Source of the DNA: Caldimonas brevitalea
Lineage (GTDB): Bacteria; Pseudomonadota; Gammaproteobacteria; Burkholderiales; Burkholderiaceae_C
NCBI RefSeq assembly: GCF_001017435.1
Contig: NZ_CP011371.1
Coordinates: forward strand, 3,410,001 to 3,474,000
Length of the DNA: 64,000 nucleotides
Reading direction: 5' to 3'
Within the stretch, counting starts at the first letter, position 1. The number at the start of each line of letters is the position of its first letter. Position numbers and translations under genes: made by a program. The notes under the pieces were generated by a model. It searched no databases and had not been told where the DNA came from. It saw only the letters and a program-made list of their open reading frames with translations. Of this stretch, positions 53,536 to 63,500 are shown one piece after another.

Positions 53536-54138
53536 TCAACAGAACCACAGCGGGCGCTGTGGCGGTGTTCTGGGACGCGCGGCGCCGCGCCCGCTGCCGC
53601 TTCCGCTCGGCCACAGACTGTTGCGGCCGCCCGGGTGCAGGGCTCGCAACCTGGCATAGCGCCGCTGCAGATAGTCGTTCCAGGTCAACTCGTACGCGGC
53701 CTGCAACATCAGCGCGCGATCCAGCTGCGCTTGCGGCCACGGGTTCTCGTCGAAATGACAAAGGGTGGCGAACAATTCGCCCTGCGGATCGAACAGAGGC
53801 ACGCCGGCATACGCCCGGTACTGTTCTCGCTTGGGATGCCCGGCGACTCGTGTGTCGAGCAACGAGTCGAGCGTCGTGAAGCAGTCGCGGCGCTGGCGCA
53901 CCAACTTGCAGTAGGAGCTGTCCACCGGCACGTCGAGCGGCGCCCGCGCGTGCGCATCGAGGCGGTCGACGAAGTAGAGGCAGTGCAGGATGTCGCCGCC
54001 GCCGAATTCGAAGATCCCGGTGTAGCGGAACGGGGTGCGCGAGTTCAAATAGGTCAAGGCCTCCTGCACCCCGCGTGCGGTCAGCAGCAGGAGGAAGGTG
54101 GCGAGCTCGACCGAAGTAGCGGCGTGCAGCATGGGCAT
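53536..54138 (-). CDS. GAF-domain protein, 200 aa
   Basis: A 200-residue cytosolic protein. Residues 15-155 are a GAF-type domain (YTGIFEFGGGDILHCLYFVD, SSYCKLVRQRRDCFTTLDS, YAGVPLFDPQGELFATLCHF). The C-terminus is Arg/Pro/Gly-rich and unstructured. No output domain is fused. ATG at 54138 has GGAAGGA upstream; the second Met two codons on is an alternative. It converges on the response regulator, 18 bases from its stop. GAF domains bind small ligands or haem; the ligand here is unknown. Confidence 0.78.
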   Translation of the reverse strand: MPMLHAATSVELATFLLLLTARGVQEALTYLNSRTPFRYTGIFEFGGGDILHCLYFVDRLDAHARAPLDVPVDSSYCKLVRQRRDCFTTLDSLLDTRVAGHPKREQYRAYAGVPLFDPQGELFATLCHFDENPWPQAQLDRALMLQAAYELTWNDYLQRRYARLRALHPGGRNSLWPSGSGSGRGAARPRTPPQRPLWFC

Positions 54139-54427
54139 CGTCCTTCCGTCCCCGCCCGCAATCGCCATGCCCGGCTGCCACGGTGGGCCACGCCCCGAAG
54201 AGAGGCCGCACACGGGCCGGCGCCTGCCCGCCTGTGAAGAATCTTCCGACCCATGACACCCGGAAGGCGCTGTCGAGCAGGCTGTTGACGGCCTCAGTCA
54301 AGAGGGGTTTGCTGCAGCCCGCCTGGGGTCAGGGCTCGGTGCTCAGGGGCACGCCAGTTGCCCGGATTCCAATGCAAGGCGCGCGACGGCCGCGCGCCGC
54401 AGGCACTGGACACAGCAAGGAGCAGTG

Positions 54428-54949
54428 ATGAAGAAGATCTGGGTGGTCGTGGCCGACGAGGCCATCGCACGAATACTGCAATGGCCCGAAGACGGGCACG
54501 AACTGGAAAGCGTCGATGAATTGACCGATGCGGCCACTCATGCCAGTGGTGCTGACCTGCACCGCGACGCTTACGGCCGCCGTGCCGCCGGCGTGACGCA
54601 CGGCGCCCGGCAGAACACACCGCACCGGTTGAACAGCGTTTCCAACATCACGGCTTCGGCCGGCGAGGACGAACAACACCTCGAAGCCGAAGGTTTCGCG
54701 CGGCGCGTTGCAGCGCATCTGCTCGACGCCCTGCATCGCCACCGCTACGAAGAACTGCGCATCGTCGCGGCGCCGCGCTTCCTCGGCATGCTGCGCAAGG
54801 CGATGAGCGACGAGGTGAGCCGCCTGGTGACCGACGAGGTCGACAAGGAGCTGGTGCATCTGGACACGCGCGAACTGACCGACCGGTTGTTCCCGCGCCC
54901 GCCTGCTTCGGGCGCAGGCGGCACCACCGGTGCCGGCGCCCACCGCTGA
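54428..54949 (+). CDS. host-attachment-family protein
   Basis: A 173-residue protein of the host-attachment family (first described in plant-associated Rhizobium/Agrobacterium). Signatures are WVVVADEAIARIL at the N-terminus, the loss-prone middle loop (GAGEDEQ region), FARRVAAHLLDALHRHRYEEL, IVAAPRFLGMLRKAMS and VDKELVHLDTREL. The fold resembles release-factor eRF1 domain 2. Despite the name, many free-living betaproteobacteria carry it and the biochemical role is unclear. AAGGAGC lies ahead of the ATG; a GTG directly before it is possible. Confidence 0.87.
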   Translation: MKKIWVVVADEAIARILQWPEDGHELESVDELTDAATHASGADLHRDAYGRRAAGVTHGARQNTPHRLNSVSNITASAGEDEQHLEAEGFARRVAAHLLDALHRHRYEELRIVAAPRFLGMLRKAMSDEVSRLVTDEVDKELVHLDTRELTDRLFPRPPASGAGGTTGAGAHR

Positions 54950-55065
54950 GCACCGATGCCCGGCGGGCACGCGTCCGAGTGCGCTCGGCGCGTGCCGTCT
55001 TCATGCACCGTGGAGGGGTCCCCGCCACTCGTGCCAGCGGAACCTTCTGCCGCAGCCAACGCGGG

Positions 55066-55362
55066 TCACTCCCTCACGGGGCCCCGCACAGGGCGACGGA
55101 ACTTGAACTCGCATTTCAGCGACCCCACCGACTCGCCCTGGCGCACGGTCCCGTCCACGCAGAGTCTCGAGTTCCCGAGGTCGAGGCACTCCGCCTCGCC
55201 CTTGCACTGACACAACCCTGTTTTCGAGTTGCAGGTGAAGTTGCTGAGCTCACCGCCGCCGGGCACCGGGCTGATCGGGTCCTGTGCCGGCGCTTGCGCG
55301 AGCGCGGGTTGGAAAGCGGCGACCGCGGCGGCGGTCACGAGGCAGCGGGTCCAAGCGTTCAT
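55066..55362 (-). CDS. small secreted Cys-containing protein, 98 aa
   Basis: A 98-residue protein with a signal peptide (MNAWTRCLVTAAAVAAFQPA, cleavage after LAQ). The mature part has five Cys residues within about 40 residues (FTCNSKTGLCQCKGEAECL and later RLCVDG), followed by GSLKCEFKFRRP. Pattern suggests two or three disulfides in the periplasm. GGAGA lies upstream of the ATG. I do not recognise the family. It is divergent from the next secreted protein (164 bases between starts), which is also Cys-containing. Confidence 0.68.
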   Translation of the reverse strand: MNAWTRCLVTAAAVAAFQPALAQAPAQDPISPVPGGGELSNFTCNSKTGLCQCKGEAECLDLGNSRLCVDGTVRQGESVGSLKCEFKFRRPVRGPVRE

Positions 55363-55526
55363 GATGTGATCTCCAAGTGAAGCATGACAGGTGAAGGAAG
55401 GAGGGACGGGCCCTCCTGCCGGATTACGCAAGGTGCGGCGGGTCGGATGCACCCCGCCCTGCCGACCCGCGACCTGCCTTACCATCGCCGCGCCGCCACT
55501 ACAGGACGTCGACCGCGCATTCCCCG

Positions 55527-56282
55527 ATGAAACGAACTGCCTCGCTCGCGGGTGCCTTGCTGCTGCTCGCACTACCCCTCGTTTGCCACCCCCAGCAGCG
55601 TGCCTTGAAACCCGGCGAGTACGTCACCGAAAAGGGCTGGGGTCACCTGAGCCTGCAGCGGAGTCGCAACGGCCAACTCAACTTCTCGCTCACGGCGGTG
55701 GGTGCCAACGCCCACACCTGCGACCTCGACGGCGAAATCGGCAGCCGGGGGCAGACCGTGCTGGTCGACGACAGCGGGGCGACCGACGGTGCCTGTGTGA
55801 TTGACTTTCGTGCGCGTGGCCGAGATGTCGAGGTGCGCCACAACAACGCGCCCAGTTGCGCGAGCCATTGCGGCGCCAGGGCCAGGTTCGAGGGCCTCTA
55901 CCTGAGGCCCTCCCCGTCCTGCCATCCGGCGCGGCGCGACAAGACCCGAGCCGCTTTCAAGCGCCTTTACGATGCCGGCGAATACGCCCGCGCGGCAGCC
56001 TTGTTGCAGCCGGTCATCGAACAGTGCGCGCCGCTGCTCTCCTGGACGGAAGCGGGCTGGCTGCGCAATGACCTGGCGCTGGCGAAGTACCGCAAGGGCG
56101 ATCGAGCGGGTTGCCAGGCGATGCTGGCCCCGCTGGCCGGCGACGCGGGCAAAACCGACACCGAGCTACGTGAGCAGTGGGCGGCCGAGCCGATGCTGGA
56201 AGACACCTATTTCGGCGTGGTGCGCGCGACCCGTACCAACCTCGGCTTGTGCCAGGCAGAGGGCCGGCCCGCGCCGCCGTGA
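55527..56282 (+). CDS. secreted hypothetical protein, 251 aa
   Basis: A 251-residue exported protein (signal peptide MKRTASLAGALLLLALPLVC). Residues 28-125 form a beta-rich part with paired Cys (AHTCDLDGEIGS, GACVIDFRAR, PSCASHCGAR). Residues 135-240 look helical and TPR-like (AAFKRLYDAGEYARAAALLQ, then NDLALAKYRKGDRAGCQAML). A Cys in the signal peptide region (LVCHPQ) could be a lipobox, making it a lipoprotein, but the spacing is not ideal. Family not recognised. It may act as a scaffold or binding protein in the cell envelope. Confidence 0.7.
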   Translation: MKRTASLAGALLLLALPLVCHPQQRALKPGEYVTEKGWGHLSLQRSRNGQLNFSLTAVGANAHTCDLDGEIGSRGQTVLVDDSGATDGACVIDFRARGRDVEVRHNNAPSCASHCGARARFEGLYLRPSPSCHPARRDKTRAAFKRLYDAGEYARAAALLQPVIEQCAPLLSWTEAGWLRNDLALAKYRKGDRAGCQAMLAPLAGDAGKTDTELREQWAAEPMLEDTYFGVVRATRTNLGLCQAEGRPAPP

Positions 56283-56343
56283 CCGGAGCCGGCACGGTGG
56301 AGCGGCTGGATCGGGGGTGCGAGGCGCGACGCGCCGCCGCCCC

Positions 56344-56985
56344 TCAGGCGAACGCGATCGCGGTCTTTTGGTCGACGCTGGCGGTCGCGGCCTCGTACAA
56401 CGACAGCCACACCAGGCCCTCGACCCAGTGCCCCTCCCGGCGGTCTGCCAGCGCGTTGAGCCGGGCCGCCTCTTCGTCGCTCAACACACCGCCCTGCAGC
56501 TCCACGCCGATATAGGGCGCCACCAGCACCAGCTCGCCGAGCAGGCGGTAGCTGGAGCCCAGCATGCCGCCGGCCAGGCGACCCGAGGCGTCGAAGATCA
56601 AGTCGCCGAAGTCGACCGGCACGTAAAAGCCTTCGCAATCGGAGTGGCACAGCAGATGGCTTTCCAGCCGTTCGGTCTCGGCATGCAGCACGGCATCGTC
56701 GACCGGCTCGTCCCCTGCATCCGTCGCCGGCGCCAGCACCACATCCGGGTCGGCAGCGGCATACGCGTAGGCGCGCCGCAGGTGGTGGAGCCAAGCGTAC
56801 GGATAAACGGCCCGCGCGCACCGCGAAGGGCGTGCCGCAAGCCGTTGCGGCTCCTGGTGCAAGGGCCAGCCGTGTGCCCCCAGCAATTCGTTGACGACGT
56901 CGAGCTGCCGCTCCAGCCAGGCGCTGCCCTCCGCGTCATGACGACGCAGGTCTGCCAGCAAACCAGTTCTGACGGCCAATCCCAT
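56344..56985 (-). CDS. hypothetical protein, 213 aa
   Basis: A 213-residue soluble protein with a good ribosome-binding site (GGGGGAG) before MGLAVRTGLLADLRRHDAEG. The central part has YPYAWLHHLRRAYAYAA, ESHLLCHSDCEGFYVPVDF and GGMLGSSYRLLGELVLVAP, which suggests a compact alpha/beta fold; aromatic residues and acidic stretches are frequent. No signal peptide or known active-site motif. Convergent with the secreted protein upstream. The open frame beyond 56985 is Arg/Pro/Ala-rich and rejected. Confidence 0.68.
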   Translation of the reverse strand: MGLAVRTGLLADLRRHDAEGSAWLERQLDVVNELLGAHGWPLHQEPQRLAARPSRCARAVYPYAWLHHLRRAYAYAAADPDVVLAPATDAGDEPVDDAVLHAETERLESHLLCHSDCEGFYVPVDFGDLIFDASGRLAGGMLGSSYRLLGELVLVAPYIGVELQGGVLSDEEAARLNALADRREGHWVEGLVWLSLYEAATASVDQKTAIAFA

Positions 56986-57358
56986 GTGGTACTCCCCCGC
57001 AGATGACGTCCCGTGGCCAAGGCACGGTATCGGCGAAAGCGTAAGGCAAGCCGCCGCTCGCGCCGCACCCTGACCGCTGAAAAAGGGCCGGGGCGAGAAA
57101 TATCCGTCAGCCGCGGCGATGCCGCCGGCCGGCACAGAGCGAGCCGAAGGCGCCGCTACCCCTCGCATCGCGCGGGCATCACGGCCGGTGGGCAACCCGG
57201 CCGGAATAATCGCCGCCGCAGTTCTCCGCCCCTGCGTCGCCGACGCACGGTGGAGCCCCACAACCGGGGCCATGGAGTGCGGCAAGGCGTTCGCGCCGGA
57301 GCCCGCCGGCGGAGGTGCCGAGCCGCGCACGGGTCCGCACTTCCCCACGGTGGTCGCC
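56986..57358. other. 373-base intergenic region
   Basis: Lies between divergent genes. No gene, hairpin terminator or recognisable operator seen. Confidence 0.45.
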
Positions 57359-58123
57359 ATGATGCGCACTCTGTCTTCCGCAACCGTCGCACTGTCTCTC
57401 ATGACACTGGCTGCCCCGACGGCCAGCGCCACCCCGCCCGACGCGGCACCCCACTGGCATTACACCGGGCCTGCGGGGCCGGCGGCGTGGGCCCAGCTCG
57501 ACCCCCAATTCGCCGCCTGTTCCACCGGGCGTTTGCAGTCGCCCATCGACATCCGGGACGCCACGCCGGCGCCGCTGCCACCGCTCGAGTTCGGCTACGG
57601 CTCGATCAGCCCGGCCATCGTCAACAACGGCCACACGGTGCAGGTGAACGTGCCGCCGGGGCATGTGCTGAAGGTGGGCGAGCGGCGCTACGAGCTGCAG
57701 CAATTCCACTTCCACACGCCGAGTGAAGAACGCATACAAGGTCGTGCGAGTGCGATGGTCGCCCACCTGGTGCACCGCGACGCCGAGGGCCACCTGGGCG
57801 TGGTGGCCGTGCTGCTGCAGCCGGGAGAACAGCGCTCGGGCTTCGACGCCGTGTTCGAACATCTGCCGCAGCGGGCCGGCGAGACCCTCACGGTCGAAAA
57901 CCTCTCGCTCGACCTGCCCAGCCTGCTGCCCGCGACCTCGCGCTACTTCGACTACGAAGGCTCGCTGACGACGCCGCCGTGCTCGGAGGGCGTGCATTGG
58001 ATGGTGCTGCGCGAGCCGGTCCGCCTGTCGCCCCGCCACATCAAGGCATTCCGCCGCTTGTATGGGTCGAATGCACGGCCGGTGCAACCGTTGAACGGCC
58101 GGCCGATCAAGGTCTCGCCATAG
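57359..58123 (+). CDS. periplasmic alpha-class carbonic anhydrase
   Basis: A 254-residue exported enzyme (signal peptide about 25 residues, cleavage after TASA). Family signatures are RLQSPIDIRD, QQFHFHTPSEE, where two of the three zinc His lie, MVAHLVHRD with the third, and GSLTTPPCSEGVHWMVL. It interconverts CO2 and bicarbonate in the periplasm. Length is normal for the bacterial alpha class. Two ATGs in a row (57359, 57362) are both possible starts; the open frame upstream from 57119 is not protein-like. It is followed in the same direction by the M32 carboxypeptidase gene. Confidence 0.93.
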   Translation: MMRTLSSATVALSLMTLAAPTASATPPDAAPHWHYTGPAGPAAWAQLDPQFAACSTGRLQSPIDIRDATPAPLPPLEFGYGSISPAIVNNGHTVQVNVPPGHVLKVGERRYELQQFHFHTPSEERIQGRASAMVAHLVHRDAEGHLGVVAVLLQPGEQRSGFDAVFEHLPQRAGETLTVENLSLDLPSLLPATSRYFDYEGSLTTPPCSEGVHWMVLREPVRLSPRHIKAFRRLYGSNARPVQPLNGRPIKVSP

Positions 58124-58266
58124 AGGGGCGTCGCCGCGGCCGGGCCGGTACGGCACCCCGCCAACCGACGGCGCACAATGAGAGGCAGAACGCGGTGCCA
58201 GACCACGCCGCGACCTGCCCTCACCGCCCAGCCGTGCCGCTCAGGACGGCACAAGGAGCTGCCCTG

Positions 58267-59769
58267 ATGACCTCAGCCCCCGCCACGCCCGCTTACGACA
58301 CGCTGGTACAGCTGCACCGGCGCTTGCACCGGTTCGAACACCTGCAGTCCATCGCCTGGTGGGACCAGGCGAGCAACATGCCGCCCAAAGGCAACGAGGC
58401 GCGTGCGGCGGCGCTGGGAGAAATGGCGGCGCTGTTGCATCGCATGCGGACCGCCCCCGGCTTGAGGGACGACATCGCCCGCGCCGAACAGGAGCCGCTG
58501 GACGACTTGCAGCGGGCCAATCTGCGTGAGATCCGCCGCGAGTGGCAACGCGCCAACGCGCTGCCGGAGGCACTGGTGGAGGCCAAGTCGCTGGCCGCTT
58601 CCAAGTGCGAGCATGCCTGGCGCGTGCAACGCCCGACCGAGGACTGGCCCGGCTTTCTCGAGAACTTCCGCCCGGTGCTGGCGCTGGCGCGTGAGGAAGC
58701 GACCCTGCTGTCACAGCAGAGCGGTCTGTCGCGCTACGACACCCTGCTCGACCGGTTCGAGCCCGACATGCGCAGCGCAACCGTCGAACGGCTGTTTGCC
58801 GATGTGCGGGGGTGGCTGCCGGGGCTGATCGAGCAGGTCACCCAGCGCCAGGCCCGGGCAGCGGTGACGCAGCCGAGCGGACCGTTCCCGCGCGCCCAGC
58901 AGCGCGCCTTGTGCCATGAGGTCATGCAGCTGCTCGGCTTCGATTTCGACGCCGGCCGCCTCGACGAGAGCACCCATCCCTTCTCGGGTGGTGTGCCGGA
59001 AGACGTGCGCCTCACGACGCGCTACCGCGAAGACGATCTGCTGCAAGCCCTGATGGGCACGATCCACGAGACAGGCCACGCGCGCTACGAGCAGAATCTG
59101 CCGCGGGCACTGCTCGGGCAGCCGGTGGCCCAGGCCCGCTCGATGGGCCTTCATGAAAGCCAGAGCCTGGCGTTCGAGATGCAGCTGGCGTGCGGCCGGC
59201 CGTTCGCGGCACAACTGGCGCCTTTGCTCGTGCGTCATTTCGGGCCACAGCCGGCTTTCGAGCCCGACAACCTGCACCGGCTGCTGACACGCGTGCAGCC
59301 GGGTTTGATCCGCGTGGATGCCGACGAGGTGACGTACCCCGCCCACGTCATCCTGCGCTTCGAGATCGAACGGGCCTTGATCGAAGGAGAGATCGAGGCC
59401 GAGGACATTCCGGCCCTGTGGGACGAGAAGATGATGACGCTGCTCGGCGTCGACACGCGCGGCAACTACCGCGACGGCTGCCTGCAGGACGTGCATTGGC
59501 CCGAGGGCATGTTCGGCTACTTCCCCTGCTACACCTTGGGCGCGATGTACGCGGCGCAATGGTTTGCGGCGATTCGCCGGGCGACCCCCGATCTGGATGT
59601 GAGGGTGGCGAGCGGGGATCTGGCGCCGGTGTTCGACTGGTTGCGCGAGCAGATCTGGCTGCAGGGCAGCCGGTGGAGCGCGGATGAACTGGCGGTTCGG
59701 GCCAGTGGAGAGGTGCTCAACCCGGCGCATTTCCGGGCGCATCTCGAAGACCGCTACCTGGGGGACTGA
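58267..59769 (+). CDS. M32-family metallocarboxypeptidase
   Basis: A 500-residue cytosolic enzyme of the Taq carboxypeptidase family. The zinc motif is HETGHARYEQ (HExxH form), with GLHESQS downstream carrying the third ligand, and VRLTTRY, RVDADEVTYPAHVILRFEIE and MFGYFPCYTLGAMYAAQWF as further family blocks. It releases C-terminal amino acids from peptides. AAGGAG is 13 bases before the ATG, rather far; no better start is visible. Length is normal. Third carboxypeptidase gene of the window, but unlike the two M14 enzymes it has no signal peptide. Confidence 0.93.
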   Translation: MTSAPATPAYDTLVQLHRRLHRFEHLQSIAWWDQASNMPPKGNEARAAALGEMAALLHRMRTAPGLRDDIARAEQEPLDDLQRANLREIRREWQRANALPEALVEAKSLAASKCEHAWRVQRPTEDWPGFLENFRPVLALAREEATLLSQQSGLSRYDTLLDRFEPDMRSATVERLFADVRGWLPGLIEQVTQRQARAAVTQPSGPFPRAQQRALCHEVMQLLGFDFDAGRLDESTHPFSGGVPEDVRLTTRYREDDLLQALMGTIHETGHARYEQNLPRALLGQPVAQARSMGLHESQSLAFEMQLACGRPFAAQLAPLLVRHFGPQPAFEPDNLHRLLTRVQPGLIRVDADEVTYPAHVILRFEIERALIEGEIEAEDIPALWDEKMMTLLGVDTRGNYRDGCLQDVHWPEGMFGYFPCYTLGAMYAAQWFAAIRRATPDLDVRVASGDLAPVFDWLREQIWLQGSRWSADELAVRASGEVLNPAHFRAHLEDRYLGD

Positions 59770-59960
59770 AGAAGCGGCAGCCCTGTTCCACCCGAACGTC
59801 TACCAGTTCGCAGTCGGACTCATTGCGGGGCTTTGCCTGGTTGTGGTGTTGCCTCGGGCACGCCGCAGGCGCGGCTGCCGCAGATCCGGTTCAGCGCTGA
59901 TCGACATCGCGCCGAGCCAGCCCTCTATACGAGGCCTCCGCGGCCGCACCAGAAAGACAA

Positions 59961-59992
59961 AAGGGTCAGTAGGAACTAACCTACTGACCCTT
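59961..59992 (-). terminator. intrinsic terminator of the tRNA-Pro transcript
   Basis: A 13-bp perfect stem (59961-59973 with 59980-59992, six-base loop). Read on the minus strand it is followed by a T-rich stretch (TTTTGTCTTTCT), so it ends transcripts coming from tRNA-Pro. Confidence 0.85.
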
Positions 59993-60000
59993 GTCAACTT

Positions 60001-60077
60001 TGGTCGGGGTGGCGGGATTCGAACTCGCGACCCCTTGCACCCCATGCAAGTGCGCTACCAGGCTGCGCTACACCCCG
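60001..60077 (-). tRNA. tRNA-Pro (anticodon GGG)
   Basis: A 77-base tRNA with the encoded CCA end. Acceptor stem CGGGGTG pairs with the 3' CACCCCG; the anticodon arm is CTTGC-ATGGGGT-GCAAG, placing GGG at positions 34-36; the T arm contains GTTCGAATC. It reads proline codons CCC and CCU. It lies downstream of merR on the same strand, the usual place of tRNA-Pro after pheST-ihfA-merR in Burkholderiales, and is followed by a terminator. Confidence 0.97.
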
Positions 60078-60107
60078 ACGAAGCCTTAGATTATACGGTG
60101 GTTTTTC

Positions 60108-60677
60108 TCAGATTGCCAACAGTGTTCTGATCGATATCAGTTCTTGACGCACCTGGTGCACGGTGTAAGGCGTGCGAGCCGTGGCGGCCGTCGCAGACGG
60201 CGGTTCGACAGCCGACGCGGCCGACACCACGACCGCTGCAGTCGCGGGCGCATCGACCGGAGCCAACAACCCATTGCCCCCCTGCCCCACGCCCACCTCG
60301 CCGAGCGATTCGGCGACCACCACTTCTTCGGCCACCAACTCTTCGACGTCGACGCCGGCCGACGGGGCGACCGATGCCGCCAGTTCGAGCGCCGGGGCCA
60401 GCGACTCGGCTTTCGCATGGCCCCCCATCTCGGCGAGGCGGTTGCGGGCACCGCTGATCGTGAAGCCTTGCTCGTACAGCAGTTCGCGGATGCGCCGGAT
60501 CAGCAGCACCTCGTGGTGCTGGTAGTAGCGCCGGTTGCCGCGGCGCTTCATCGGTTTGAGCTGCGTGAATTCCTGCTCCCAATAGCGCAGCACATACGGC
60601 TTGACGCCACACAGCTCGCTCACTTCACCGATGGTGAAGTAGCGTTTGGCAGGAATGGCGGGAAGCGCTTTCTCCAT
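60108..60677 (-). CDS. MerR-family regulator downstream of ihfA
   Basis: A 189-residue protein. Residues 14-80 are a MerR-type winged helix ([34 protein letters not shown]) with the extended helix [20 protein letters not shown]. The rest is Ala/Val/Glu-rich and unstructured, ending [13 protein letters not shown]. It has no metal-binding Cys like those of MerR or CueR. A MerR-like gene at this site, between ihfA and tRNA-Pro, is typical of betaproteobacteria; its regulon is not established. ATG at 60677 was chosen over an in-frame TTG four codons upstream. Confidence 0.9.
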   Translation of the reverse strand: MEKALPAIPAKRYFTIGEVSELCGVKPYVLRYWEQEFTQLKPMKRRGNRRYYQHHEVLLIRRIRELLYEQGFTISGARNRLAEMGGHAKAESLAPALELAASVAPSAGVDVEELVAEEVVVAESLGEVGVGQGGNGLLAPVDAPATAAVVVSAASAVEPPSATAATARTPYTVHQVRQELISIRTLLAI

Positions 60678-60711
60678 TGAAATCAACAAGATTGGGAGAG
60701 AAACTCAGACT

Positions 60712-61053
60712 TTACTCGAACTCCTCCCCGGCGGGTATGTCTCCTTGCACGACACCCTTCAACTTGTGACTTGCGTGAAAGGTGACAACGTTGCGCGCTT
60801 TGATCGGGATCGCCTCGCCGGTGCGCGGATTGCGCCCGGGCCGCGGCGCCTTGCGACGGATCTGGAAGTTGCCGTAGCCGGACAACTTCACGTCTTCACC
60901 GTTCACCAGGCTGGCGTGGATGATCTCGAAAAAGGCCTCGACCATGTCTTTCGACTCGCGCTTGTTCAGCCCGAGGCGTTCAAACAGCAGATCGGCCAGT
61001 TCGGCCTTGGTCAGGGTGGGCGTCTCGATCGACGGCAGGATGGCTCGCTCCAT
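60712..61053 (-). CDS. ihfA: integration host factor alpha subunit
   Basis: A 113-residue DNA-bending protein. [60 protein letters not shown] and [11 protein letters not shown] are characteristic of IHF-alpha; the Pro that intercalates in DNA is in GRNPRTGE. It works as a heterodimer with IhfB (not in this window). It lies 14 bases after pheT, as usual, and is probably co-transcribed with pheS-pheT. An in-frame ATG at 61071 would overlap pheT; the family start [14 protein letters not shown] fits better. Confidence 0.96.
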   Translation of the reverse strand: MERAILPSIETPTLTKAELADLLFERLGLNKRESKDMVEAFFEIIHASLVNGEDVKLSGYGNFQIRRKAPRPGRNPRTGEAIPIKARNVVTFHASHKLKGVVQGDIPAGEEFE

Positions 61054-61067
61054 GGATGCTCCCGATC

Positions 61068-63485
61068 TCAACCGCGCAGACGCGCGCCGACGCGCGCCGC
61101 CAAGTTGTCCACGACGGCCTTGACCGCAGCGTCGATGCGCTCGTCGGTCAGCGTGCTGTCGTCCGCCAACAGCTCGAGGCGGACCGCCACGCTGCGCTCA
61201 TGCTCCGCGATGTCGGCGCTGGCGGTCTTAGGCTTGTAAATGTCGAACACGCGGGCGTCGCGCACGAGGCCGTCTGTCGGCGCGGATGCGATGGCCGCCA
61301 TCAAGGCGTCATGGCCCACCTGGTCGTGCACGATGGCTGCAATGTCGCGCAGCACCGGCTGCTGGCGCGAGATCGGCTTGTAGTTCGGCAGCGGGCGTTG
61401 CTGTAGCAGGTCCGCGTCGAGCTCGAACACGACCGGTGCGAGCGGCAGTTCATAGCGCTGGCGCCAGCGCGGGTGAAGTTCACCGACGTGGCCCACCAGC
61501 TGCTCGCCCAGCATCACACGGGCCGCGCGGCCGGGGTGCAAGGCCCGGTGATCGGCTGGCTCGAAGCGCAAGGACAGCGGCGTCAGCAAGGCTTCGAGGT
61601 CGCCCTTGACGTCGTAGAAGTCCACCGCCTGATCGCCCTGCCCCCATTGCAGCTCGGCCGCCGAGCCATAGGCCAGGCCTGCCACGCGCAAAGGTTGGCG
61701 CAACCCGGCGACGGTCGTGTCGCTTTCGGCCACGCCCGGGTCACGCAGGAACACCCGACCGATCTCGAACACACGCACGCGGCCCGCCTTGCGCGCCAGA
61801 TTGAAACGCAGCACCTGCACCAGGCTGCCGATCAGCGACGAACGCATCACGCTCAGCGTGCTGGCGATGGGGTTCAACAGCTGCAGCGGCTGGGCATTGC
61901 CCGCGAAATCGCGTTCCCAGGCTTCTTCGACGAAGCTGAAATTGACGGTTTCCTGGTAGTCCAGCGCGGCCAACGCATGCCGCACCGCATGCAGGCTGCG
62001 CCGCGCCTCGGGTTGTATCCGGGGCACGACCGGGCCGAGCGGCGGCGTGTCGGGCAGCTGCGGATAGCCCACCACCCGGATCACCTCTTCGATCAGATCT
62101 TCTTCGATCTGCAGGTCGAAGCGCCAGCTGGGCGGCGTGACGGTCAGCACGCCAGGCGCCTCGGTGAAGGCCAGCCCGAGGCGGCGGAACACCTCCGCGC
62201 ACTGGGCCTGCGTGACGGGCATGCCGATGACCTTGGCGGCACGCTCGACCCGCAGCGACACCGGCGGCCGCTGCGGAAGGCGCACCACCTGGTCGTCCAT
62301 CGGGCCCGCTTCACCGCCGCAGATCTCCAGCACCAGCTGCGAAATGCGTTCGATGTGCTCGACGGTCAACGCCGGGTCGACGCCGCGCTCGAAGCGATGC
62401 CCGGCGTCGGTCGAGAAGTTGTAGCGTCGCGAACGGCCGGCCACCGCCTGGGGCCACCAGAACGCAGCTTCGACATAGATGTTGCGGGTGGCGTCCGAGA
62501 CGGCCGTGGCGTCGCCGCCCATGATGCCGGCGAGCGACTCGACCGCCTGGTCGTCGGCGATCACGCCGACCTTGTCGTCGACTTCGATGGTGTTGCCGTT
62601 CAGCAATTGCAAACGCTCGCCCGCACGGCCCCAGCGCACCGTCAGCCCGCCATGAATTTTGTCCAAGTCGAAGATGTGCGACGGACGGCCGAACTCGAAC
62701 ATCACATAGTTGGAGATGTCGACGAGCGCCGTCACCGACCGTTGGCCGCAGCGCTCGAGCCGCTCGACCATCCACGCCGGCGTCTTGGCCTGCGTGTTCA
62801 CGTTGCGGATCACACGACCGGAGAAGCGGCCGCACAGGTCGGGCGCTTCGATGCGCACGGGCAGACGCGTGTCGTGCTGCACCGGCACCGGCGGGAACTC
62901 GGGCTGCCGCAGCGGCGCCCCGGTCAGCGCCGAGACTTCGCGGGCGATGCCGTAAACGCTCAGGCAGTGCGCCAGGTTGGGCGTGAGCTTGAGCGTGAAC
63001 AGCGTGTCGTCGAGGCGCAGGTGTTCGCGGATGTCGCGGCCGACCGGCGCATCGTCGTCGAGGATCAGCAGACCGCCGTGGTCCTCGGACAGTTTCAGCT
63101 CGCGCGCGGAGCACAGCATGCCTTGGCTCTCGACGCCGCGCAGCTTGCCCAGCTTGATCTGAAACGGCTTGCCGTCATCACCCGGCGGCAACTCTGCACC
63201 GACGAGTGCACAAGGCACCTTGATACCGGGGCGCACGTTGGGCGCACCGCAGACGATGTTGAGCGTCTCGCCGGTGCCGGCGTCGACCTGGCACACGTTC
63301 AGGCGGTCGGCGTTGGGGTGCTTGGCGACTTCGACCACCCGCGCCACGACGATGCGGCTGAACGGCGGCGCGACCGGGCGCAGTTCTTCGACCTCCAGGC
63401 CGGCCATCGTCAGCAGTTCGGCCAACGCTTGGGTGCCGAGCGGCGGATTGCAGAATTCGCGCAACCACGATTCTGGGAATTGCAT
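61068..63485 (-). CDS. pheT: phenylalanyl-tRNA synthetase beta subunit
   Basis: An 805-residue beta chain. N-terminal [17 protein letters not shown], tRNA-binding OB-like domain (residues 40-150, [20 protein letters not shown]), B3/B4 editing domain (residues 210-390), B5 domain and C-terminal FDX-ACB anticodon-binding domain ([20 protein letters not shown]) are all present. With PheS it charges tRNA-Phe and edits misacylated Tyr-tRNA. Length is normal. It follows pheS by 15 bases. Confidence 0.97.
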   Translation of the reverse strand: MQFPESWLREFCNPPLGTQALAELLTMAGLEVEELRPVAPPFSRIVVARVVEVAKHPNADRLNVCQVDAGTGETLNIVCGAPNVRPGIKVPCALVGAELPPGDDGKPFQIKLGKLRGVESQGMLCSARELKLSEDHGGLLILDDDAPVGRDIREHLRLDDTLFTLKLTPNLAHCLSVYGIAREVSALTGAPLRQPEFPPVPVQHDTRLPVRIEAPDLCGRFSGRVIRNVNTQAKTPAWMVERLERCGQRSVTALVDISNYVMFEFGRPSHIFDLDKIHGGLTVRWGRAGERLQLLNGNTIEVDDKVGVIADDQAVESLAGIMGGDATAVSDATRNIYVEAAFWWPQAVAGRSRRYNFSTDAGHRFERGVDPALTVEHIERISQLVLEICGGEAGPMDDQVVRLPQRPPVSLRVERAAKVIGMPVTQAQCAEVFRRLGLAFTEAPGVLTVTPPSWRFDLQIEEDLIEEVIRVVGYPQLPDTPPLGPVVPRIQPEARRSLHAVRHALAALDYQETVNFSFVEEAWERDFAGNAQPLQLLNPIASTLSVMRSSLIGSLVQVLRFNLARKAGRVRVFEIGRVFLRDPGVAESDTTVAGLRQPLRVAGLAYGSAAELQWGQGDQAVDFYDVKGDLEALLTPLSLRFEPADHRALHPGRAARVMLGEQLVGHVGELHPRWRQRYELPLAPVVFELDADLLQQRPLPNYKPISRQQPVLRDIAAIVHDQVGHDALMAAIASAPTDGLVRDARVFDIYKPKTASADIAEHERSVAVRLELLADDSTLTDERIDAAVKAVVDNLAARVGARLRG

Positions 63486-63500
63486 GGATCGGACCTCTTA

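Noticed and set aside
60001..60077. tRNA-Pro as an integration site
   Set aside because: No integrase gene or duplicated tRNA 3' end is visible beside it; the flanks are conserved housekeeping genes.
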